Assembly (NCBI GenBank): GCA_028023455.1
Contig: JAQFVV010000554.1
Coordinates: forward strand, 186,001-250,000
Source of the DNA: Epiperipatus broadwayi
Taxonomy: Eukaryota > Onychophora > Udeonychophora > Euonychophora > Peripatidae
Reading direction: 5' to 3'
DNA length: 64,000 nt
Shown here: in pieces, positions 56,873 to 64,000 of the stretch
How positions within the stretch are numbered: position 1 is the first letter of the stretch
Layout of the letters: each line of letters begins with the position of its first letter
Translations under genes and position numbers: made by a program
Notes under the pieces: model-generated
Database searches by the model: none
Seen by the model: the letters and a program-made list of their open reading frames with translations, nothing else
Told to the model about the DNA's origin: nothing

Positions 56873-57435
56873 AAATTTTTTAACAAATTACAGTTTCGTT
56901 ATTTTGTATTATTTTTACTAAATGGCCCAAGATTATATTTACTTAGCAATTATTTTTTAGTTGTCTGCATGTTTTAATAGTTTCATTGTATTATTATAAA
57001 ATTATGAATTAAATTTTACTGTTACATTCAAATGTAATGAGCTCCTTTTCCCAATGACTGGCATAATGTGTCTTCTTGTAAAATTTTGTGAAAATGCACT
57101 ATCTTCTCATCCAAATATTATCAGTAAGTACAGTATTCTTTTTGAATAGAAATTTCCAATTTGAATTCATATCAGAAATGATTAGTTTTAAGACAAATTG
57201 TTAGTTTCAAAAATTATAATGAATAGGGAATTCTAATGAATATGGATTATTGTTTGAACTTTTATTTATTTATTGATTACCATCTTCAGTTAAGCATTGC
57301 ATATAAAATAGTATATAAAATTTGATCCTCTTATATAGAACTTTTGTTCAATCAGTATTGAATAATCGTACTATTATTTAACATTATATATCATACCATT
57401 TTCAACTTTCTTATACACTTAACAATACTATTTTT
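56873..57435. other. AT-rich intergenic sequence
   Basis: Nothing recognised. Confidence 0.35.
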
Positions 57436-57439
57436 TTAT

Positions 57440-57500
57440 CAAACTTTATTCTTACAGTTTCGACTGTCTTGCAGTCATCATCAGAGCTCTTTAAAATATA
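57440..57500 (-). mobile_element. Penelope-like element 3' end scrap
   Basis: The minus strand reads 'gagctctgatgatgactgca' and 'agacagtcgaaactgtaaga', the phrase found near the 3' end of many Penelope-like elements and related to the 10.1-10.7 kb palindrome arms. No coding sequence was identified upstream. Confidence 0.5.
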
Positions 57501-57846
57501 TTATTTACATATCTTATTTCTAAACCCACCATCAAATGTTATTAATATAAGTAAACAATGATTCTATCAATAGAAAAGATTCCTGTGTCCCATGATCAAA
57601 AACATGGAACATCTAATTTACATTCTGTGCCTTATATACATATTAGTCTTCACCATTATATATATATATATTAACGGCACAATTTTATTTAGCACTATGA
57701 TTTTGGCAGGAGTCTTCCAAAAGCTAGCTAAGTGCTTTTAAGACTTATTTTAGTGTTATTGTTACTTTCTTATATTAACGTAAACAGTACAAGTTTGATA
57801 GAATTACAATACAATATTTTATTATACATACTTCAAACTGCTAACA
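57501..57846. other. AT-rich spacer
   Basis: Contains a (TA)n run at 57657-57672. Nothing else. Confidence 0.35.
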
Positions 57847-59200
57847 GTTAATTTAATTTTTTCTTTCCGGATTCTTTATGCACTCCAACGAATATTCTAT
57901 TAGTTCGTTGATCATTTGTCGATCTTTATTTGTACTTCCTTTCTTTTCATTTACTCAAACCAAAGTTTAAACATAGCTCTTCACAAAAACCTAAAATTCT
58001 TTACGTTTATTTACAATTCTTTAGGTTTTTAAAAAACTACGTTTTTTTTTTCCACTTTAAAATAACGCTTTTCCTATTAAACATTATTTGCTTTTACTTC
58101 TAGAGTAGTTTTTTCTATTTACTTCTAAACTGCTTTTATATACGAATATAACAATTATTACTAATTAGTTAATATTTTAGAAGCTGTAGTTGATTTTAAC
58201 TCCATCTTCAAAGAATTCACTATAGACTTTGAAAGTTTAATAACATTGGACTGCATTCCCAATTATTTCACGCTTTGAATTATGGGTAGTATTGGAATGA
58301 GTATTTGAAACGACTGAGGGTAGAGTATTTGAAACGACTGAGGGTTTGATTATTGCATTGGGATATAAGTATGCTAGACCAGCAGAAGATTGGTGTTGCA
58401 GTCATAAAATAATCTTCTGGGGGAACTTATGCTTGATCATTTGAATGTAATGTCAACAACAGCAAGATTAGTATTGGTGATTGGTGGAAATCTTAAACTT
58501 TATATCATATGACCACCATTTCCTATACTTACACAAGCTATTAAAGTAGAGGCAAAGCCCTCCATACAATAATACCACCCATGTAAGCCAAAGTAATTTG
58601 AAAGAATAAGGTTTGTGCATAAAATCTCTATCTAGTGCCTACTCATCCTATATCCTCAAAATAGTTTCCAGCTTGAAGCTTTCATCAGTGAGGAGCTTTG
58701 GATTGAGAGCACTGCACCAGATCTAAGGATCTAATGCAACCCTCCAGCAGCCACATTTTACCTTTTTAGTTAACTACAAAGCAATGAGTCCAAAATGAAA
58801 ACAATGTTTTAATCCAATATCATTTGCTTGCGTAGTCATATAAATTGAAGCTGGTTGGTTCTTTAATAACCATAGTCACCATCATCCTATTGGGCAGGGT
58901 TGGTATTAAACCACTAAACATATAATCACCATTTCCTATCCTTACCTAAGCTGTTAAAACAGAAGCAAAACTTTCCATATAGTACATAGTACAAGCCAGA
59001 TCCAAAGCTCCTCATTGATAACAGCAATAAACTAGAAATTAATCTGAGGATATTGGACGAGTAAGCACTAGATAGGAATTTTATGCACAAACTCCCTTGC
59101 ATCCATTGATTACTCTGGCTTGCACTGGGTCGCACTGCTGTATGAGAGTTTTGCCTGTTTTAATTTTAAACTTTGTTGCGATAATCATGGATATAAAAAT
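57847..59200 (-). repeat. Inverted duplication, arm 2 (partner at 4660-6258)
   Basis: Reverse complement of arm 1 across PAL modules, spacer and the 750-bp non-PAL part. It lacks both SINE-1 insertions of arm 1. It has its own changes: a 25-bp tandem copy 'gtatttgaaacgactgaggg' at about 58300-58345. Confidence 0.75.
58500..59165. mobile_element. PAL copy 14, compound
   Basis: The left module begins 'catatgaccaccatttccta', the spacer (58795-58910) contains 'aatccaatatcatttgcttg', and the right module ends 'gcactgctgtatgagagttt'. This is the mirror of PAL copy 2. Confidence 0.7.
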
Positions 59201-59920
59201 AAATAGTACATCAGATAACCCAATGAAAATTTTCTTCTAATTACTATTACCAATAATCCATATTAAAATTTTCAGGGCAATTGATAAAAATGTGATCCAT
59301 GTACCAACTATCATAATCTTCAGAATATAAAAGATTATCTTTAAATTTTGTGTGGATATCCCAACTAAGTACATCTTTAAACTTTGCATTTATGGTCCTT
59401 CAATATCTACTATACCTTAAAATAATTTCTTATATTTGATTTTTCAAAGATATATAAATAAAGTTACTTGGATGGATTTATTTTACTCTGACTATTATCT
59501 CTGATACAATTTTTAAAAAAAAAAAAAAAAAAATATTAACCACACAATCTTTAACTTGTGCTTACCCATGCGTATAAGTAGTACTTTTTACAATCAAGTT
59601 TTATAGCAAAGTTTTTATTTTTTTATTACATGTATATAATTTTTTATATAATTCATTAAACTGATCATTTATGATAAAATAAATATAAAATAAAATTTAA
59701 TTTATTTTACCAACTATTCTGAATATTTAATAGTATAAGTGTCAGTATCTGTCACATATGTAATTAATATTTACATTACTATTAAAAATCTATTTTAAAT
59801 GCTATAATTTGCTTAATCTATTTTTGAATTAATTTCAGTGTAATGACAGTTAAATTGGATTAATTTTCACCAACTATTTAGAGAATTCTTCTACCTTATC
59901 AAACAATTTATTTTAAAACA
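59201..59920. other. AT-rich intergenic sequence
   Basis: It has a poly-A run at 59515-59533. No gene recognised. Confidence 0.4.
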
Positions 59921-59924
59921 GTAT

Positions 59925-60180
59925 CAAACTCTCCATACAGTAACGCCCCCCAGTGCAAGCCATAGTAATCGGTGGTTCCCAGAAGGTTTGAGCATAAAAT
60001 TCATATCTAGTGCCTACTCATCCAATATCCCCAGACCAGTTTCTAGCTTGTGGCTTTCATCAGTGAGGAGCTTTGAATATGAGAGCACCACACTAGATGG
60101 CACTATTATCTGGAGAGTTTCTTCTGTTTTAACAGCTTGTGTAAGCATAGGAAGTGGTAATCATGTGACAATTCATTTTG
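59925..60180. mobile_element. PAL copy 15
   Basis: 'aaactctccatacagtaacg' to 'catcagtgaggagctttgaa', then the right end 'agatggcactattatctgga' and outer arm 'aacagcttgtgtaagcatag'. The right inner half is deleted. Confidence 0.75.
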
Positions 60181-60800
60181 ATATGCCTCTCCTCTTATAG
60201 TAGTTTCTGTAAAATAAAACACAAAATGAATTCACGAGTTTGCCTACATTATTTATTAATTATAAATACAATTAAATAAATTAAGATAGAATTTTTAATT
60301 GATAGGGTTTTAGAAACTATTACTGTGTAAATTTCACATTATTTTAATCCAGTTTTAAAGCAAAAAAAATCCATGGCAACATATTTTTTTAATAGAGGTA
60401 TAAATAGGCATAAATATTATTTAACATAAATGAATTAAATTACAAATAATATAAAAATGCTTTACGTTTTATTGCTCATTTCAATAAAAAATAATATAGT
60501 GGAGCCATAAACTACCTAATTACATGACTTCAGTTATATGCTATCTAAAGAAGAATGTAAATAAACAAAGAAGAAAACTTTTGAAATTCATACATTTTAT
60601 GATATCAGGAAACCATTTTTCCTTCTCTAATTTCCGTACACATTTTTTAAAAAATGCAAAATTTATAAACAAATTTTATAATATGCCAGAAGCCACCTTT
60701 ATGTCTCAAGAGTACTGTAGATGATTATATATATATATATATACATAATATAAATAAAATGTTCATTATACAATAAATATTGTAATAATAGTAAAAATAA
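60181..60800. other. AT-rich intergenic sequence
   Basis: Contains a (TA)n run near 60726-60745. No gene recognised. Confidence 0.35.
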
Positions 60801-60806
60801 TAAAAT

Positions 60807-60920
60807 AGTGATTAACTACTATACACAGCCTTACAATTCACAGAAGTCCAGTTGAGGAGGGTTAAGTAATTAACTGAAAGTACTTCTGTGAATTGTAAGA
60901 CTGTCTGATAGTTAATCACC
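60807..60920. repeat. Strong hairpin, MITE-like
   Basis: Arm 60807-60847 ('agtgattaactactatacac', 'ttacaattcacagaagt') pairs with 60882-60919 ('acttctgtgaattgtaagac', 'tgatagttaatcac') across a ~34 bp loop. It lies inside AT-rich sequence. Confidence 0.8.
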
Positions 60921-61845
60921 ATAACATTTATTATTTTTTATTATATATTAATAATATTTCTTTGGTTTACATTAAAAGCATATATATTTTATTCTTCTTT
61001 TAATTTCTCTTCTGAATTTGATGGGCATAATAAAATATTTTCTAAGAGTAATTGCTAAAAAGTTTACAAAATTTTAAAACATATTTAAAGTCAATACTGA
61101 TTTTAAAATATTAAAATAATTGGAGAGATCATAATCTCTTGATAAAATGAGTAGTTTATTATGATTATAAGTGGGAAAAGTTATTTTAAAATACTCAGAG
61201 CATATTTAATAATAACGATAATCTGACATTTTGCTATTTACTTTATTTTAGAAATAAAAATATGGTAGATAGTTTTTCTTTCTTATTCTTATTGCTTCAG
61301 TGAATGCATGAGTGAACACACTTTGTAAAATAGATGTAAATGTGTTTCAATTTACTATTAGTAGCTATTAATATTTTAAAGTTTTGCATATATATGCATA
61401 ATATAAATATAAAACAGCATCTGCATCATATATGTGTGTGTATGTTGTAAAGTATTATATATTTGTAGTTCAATAAATGATACATTTTTATTCTAATCTA
61501 TGTTAATCATGAAAATGTGAACTATTGTATGCTATATATGTATGAATGTAAGGGGGCTTGGAGCAAAATATAGTGTAGTTTAAGGCTCCAAAGGTTAAGT
61601 CTTTTATTATCCTAATCAGAAATACCTATATGTGCTGATTTTACCAACTCACCTATTGATTATTAAGAATGTAGAGAGTTTGCTACAAAGCTGAAGTGAT
61701 TAATATCTCACTGTAAATTGTTGAATGTTCTGTTTATATCAGTGTATTTTAAAAAATATTATTAACTAATAAAGAAAGAAATAATACTTCTGTATATAAT
61801 ATAAAAATAATATAAATAACAATTCGTAATTAATGACTGTGTTCA
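60921..61845. other. AT-rich intergenic sequence
   Basis: Nothing recognised. Confidence 0.35.
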
Positions 61846-61849
61846 AATG

Positions 61850-62580
61850 AAATGTTTATGAAAGATAATATAAAATGTTATATGCAAGATTTAATACAAG
61901 TGGGTTATAATAAACAAATGTTATTATCTACTGTATTGAAGCATTATAAACGTCATAATAGTGACCATATAAATATGAATAATAAACCATGGATGTCATT
62001 AGCTTTTATTCCCAATATTAATAAAAATATAATAAAAGTTTTAAGTCAAGATTTTTGATTAGCATGGAGAACTCCACCTAACCTTAATAGGTTAATAAAT
62101 AATTCTAAGGAAATAATAAATAAGGAGGATAAAAGCAGTGTTGCATACTCTATTAGATGGCCACAAATAAATTGTAGTGCAATATATGTTGGAGAAACCA
62201 AAACAAATATTAAATATCACCTTCAACAACATAAATATACTTATAATAGAGCAAGAGAAGAAGATACAGTTTATTCAGCTTTTTCACCAAAATAATACAG
62301 GCCATATATGTAGTCCAAAGGATTTTACAATATTAATGAATGAAACACATGATAAAAAACGCAAGATTAAAGAATCATATATTATACAGAATTCATCTTG
62401 TGCTATGAATTCAAAATTAACCAGCTTTCTGATTAGTTGTTCCTGGCCAATACAATGAAATGTTAGATTCATCACCTAGGAGAAAATAGAATTGTTTACA
62501 CTGCCTTGATAAGGACTCGTAAGAATTGAAAGCGCTTGGAAATATTATTTGTTTTTATTTATTTATATTAAACTCTGTAT
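61850..62580 (+). pseudogene. Penelope-like element, C-terminal RT tail plus GIY-YIG endonuclease domain
   Basis: The first frame (61852-62058) carries LAFIPNINKNIIKVLSQDF, like the segment of Penelope-like reverse transcriptases before the endonuclease. After a TGA the same frame goes on with AWRTPPNLNRLINNSKEIIN (the R-P-P-N-x-x-x-x-L motif) and SVAYSIRWPQINCSAIYVGE, where Y-S-I and A-I-Y-V-G-E-T are the GIY-YIG core. A frameshift near 62250-62290 moves to a frame with H-Q-N-N-T-G-H, RKIKESYIIQ and S-C-A-M-N-S, matching the end of the family. The cysteines of the usual zinc-binding linker are partly lost. The 3' end has 'ccttgataaggactcgtaag' and 'gaaagcgcttggaaat', typical of these elements. 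Dead copy: one stop and one frameshift at least. Confidence 0.85.
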
Positions 62581-62980
62581 TAACAATTGACACGAATTGT
62601 TATTTATATTATTTTTAACTAATAAAGAATACTTTGAAATCATTCTATTCACAGGTGCCATTAATAAATCACAATATATACTTTAGATATCATCCTAATA
62701 TTTGTATAGATCTTTCGAGTGAAGGTTTATTCTTTTAGCAGTGTAAAACCAGGAAGAAAATATTTGCATTATCACTATTAACATTTTGTGTTGTTGAATG
62801 TGTTTAAATCCCCATTTTCTATTAGCTTTGTTTATCTTTACTGTATTATTATTATTATTACATTCAACTGCTTTAAACGTAAGGCTCTTATATTGGCATT
62901 CTATTTTAAAACTTGTATTTATTAATATAATAATAATGAATGTAAATACTACAAGCAGCATACAACAGAAAAAATATATA
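62581..62980. other. AT-rich spacer
   Basis: No gene; overlapping frames on both strands look random. Confidence 0.35.
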
Positions 62981-63043
62981 TTAAACCACCTAAACATTAT
63001 ATGATTATCATTTCTTACACATACACAATCTGCTAAAACTCTA

Positions 63044-63477
63044 GTGATGTGATGAACTGTGACTTCTCCTTATACGAAGTTAGGAATCTCTCAACCACTA
63101 TGCCCACAGAAACCTGTTAACCACTTTACCTTCCCTTACCATTCTCCACCCTAAGTTTTCCCACAATCTGCTCCGTCCCATTTCCACAACATAATCTTTG
63201 TCAACTCCATGGCCTTTGTGTTTAACCTCCCCTTGTCTTTTCCCAAACCCAGCATAAAAACCAATAACCCACTTTCTATATAATCATCACTTTGCTTATA
63301 TTTATTCTTCCAGAACTTCATTATTTGTAGCCTTTCTGTTTTCAAGCATTTACATTCAATTAACAAATGCTTAATATTTTCTATGTTTTGCTTACACAAC
63401 TTGCAGATTAAATCATTCACATTTTTTCATTTATGTGTACATTCCCTTGTTGCTAAAGATCAAGCCTTAAGCAGTAA
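63044..63477 (-). mobile_element. LINE-X 3' fragment
   Basis: The minus strand encodes the knuckle CKLCKQNIENIKHLLIEC and FMLGLGKDKGRLNTKAMELT, closing with G-A-D-C-G-K-T and stop at 63151-63153. The tail is the TGATG-type run at 63044-63055. It is 89 codons open, 5' truncated inside the segment just before the knuckle, where it meets the tail of the next copy. Confidence 0.75.
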
Positions 63478-63481
63478 ACTA

Positions 63482-63598
63482 GTTTGATGTGATGTGATGT
63501 ACTGTAGCTTCTTCTTAAACGAAGTCAAGAATCTCTCAGCAATTATACCAAGAGAAACTTGTTAGCTACTTAATTTTACATTCCAGTCTAAGTTTACA
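63482..63598 (-). mobile_element. LINE-X 3' end, short copy
   Basis: The tail 'gatgtgatgtgatgtactgt' begins at 63485, then the 3' UTR 'agcttcttcttaaacgaagt' up to 'ccagtctaagttt', where PAL resumes. Only ~115 bp. Confidence 0.7.
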
Positions 63599-63775
63599 TC
63601 TCTTCAAACAGCAGTGCCACCTAGTGCAAGCCATAGTAATCAATGAATGCTAGAAAATTTGTGCATTAAAATCCCTATCCACTTCCTGCTCATCCAACAT
63701 CTTAGACCAGCACTAGGTGGATACTATTGCTTGGAGAAAATTGCTACTGTGTTAAGAAGAAAAAGTGTGATAAAC

Positions 63776-63959
63776 ACTTTCGAATTTCTTATCCTAATAA
63801 TTTCAATAATTAAATTATTCCTTTTATGTGTTATAATTCACAAGGTTGAAAAATTCTAGAAGTTGATTTTTGAAAACACTAAAATAAATATAAATGTAGT
63901 ATTTTTTTAGAATAATATTAAAATCAAATGCTTTATTTGTTATAACATTAAAATTACTT
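63776..63959. other. AT-rich spacer
   Basis: Nothing recognised. Confidence 0.3.
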
Positions 63960-64000
63960 TTAAGCCAATAAACATCACATGACTATGAGTTTTGCCTGTT
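63960..64000. mobile_element. PAL copy 17, deleted and cut by window end
   Basis: 'aataaacatcacatgac' (outer left arm) is fused directly to 'tatgagttttgcctgtt' (right terminus). Confidence 0.55.

Larger units (their letters stand above)
62982..63775. mobile_element. PAL copy 16, broken by two LINE-X copies
   Basis: The outer arm 'aaccacctaaacattatatg' to 'gctaaaactct' (62982-63043) is followed by LINE-X sequence. PAL resumes at 63599 with 'tctcttcaaacagcagtgcc', continues to 'catccaacatcttagacc', and ends 'tattgcttggag'. Confidence 0.75.

Noticed and set aside
62695-63004. Overlapping frames on both strands with hydrophobic stretches
   Set aside because: AT-driven random frames; no motif, and they overlap antisense to each other.

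Overview
This looks like a gene-poor, very AT-rich stretch of an animal nuclear genome. The evidence is an animal-type GalNAc beta-1,3-galactosyltransferase gene, several non-LTR retrotransposon remnants, a Penelope-like element, tRNA-derived SINEs, a pogo/Tigger transposase relic, a non-autonomous hAT element and many microsatellites. No bacterial gene organisation, CRISPR array or rRNA was seen. The element mix and the galactosyltransferase fit an invertebrate, perhaps a lophotrochozoan such as a mollusc, but I cannot name the species.

The only intact, convincing protein gene is a single-exon core-1 galactosyltransferase-like gene (C1GALT1 family) at 42794-43717 on the + strand. Nearly every other longer open frame is a transposon relic or falls inside a tandem repeat.

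Layout. 0-6 kb: RTE-like LINE relics, a palindromic element ('PAL', my label) broken by copies of a LINE with a TGATG-type tail ('LINE-X', my label), and the first arm of a 1.3-1.6 kb inverted duplication whose partner lies at 57.8-59.2 kb. 6-12 kb: a near-perfect PAL hairpin, a SINE, a ~670 bp palindrome made of Penelope-like 3' ends, and RTE relics. 12-19 kb: mostly AT-rich sequence without recognisable genes. 19.5-27 kb: a Tigger relic, two adjacent tandem arrays made from two different SINE heads, a Jockey/CR1-like relic, a mirrored (ATT)n/(AAT)n microsatellite and a Tx1/L1-like LINE relic. 29.4-30.5 kb: a repeat element carrying a 155-bp higher-order minisatellite, with a sister copy at 53.3-53.9 kb. 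32.8-34.3 kb: a long RTE-like relic. 34.3-41 kb: AT-rich sequence with nothing recognisable. 41-44 kb: the galactosyltransferase gene and flanks. 44.5-64 kb: dense PAL, LINE-X, SINE-3 and RTE copies, a textbook hAT insertion inside a SINE with 8-bp target duplications, a perfect 110-bp tandem duplication and a Penelope-like element with a GIY-YIG domain.

The main biological story is interaction among repeats. PAL occurs about 17 times. In some copies both arms share private variants, as if homogenised. LINE-X has inserted again and again into PAL, mostly at one spot near its end. Family labels such as PAL, LINE-X, SINE-1/2/3 and D are mine. All homology calls come from reading translations and motifs, not from database searches.
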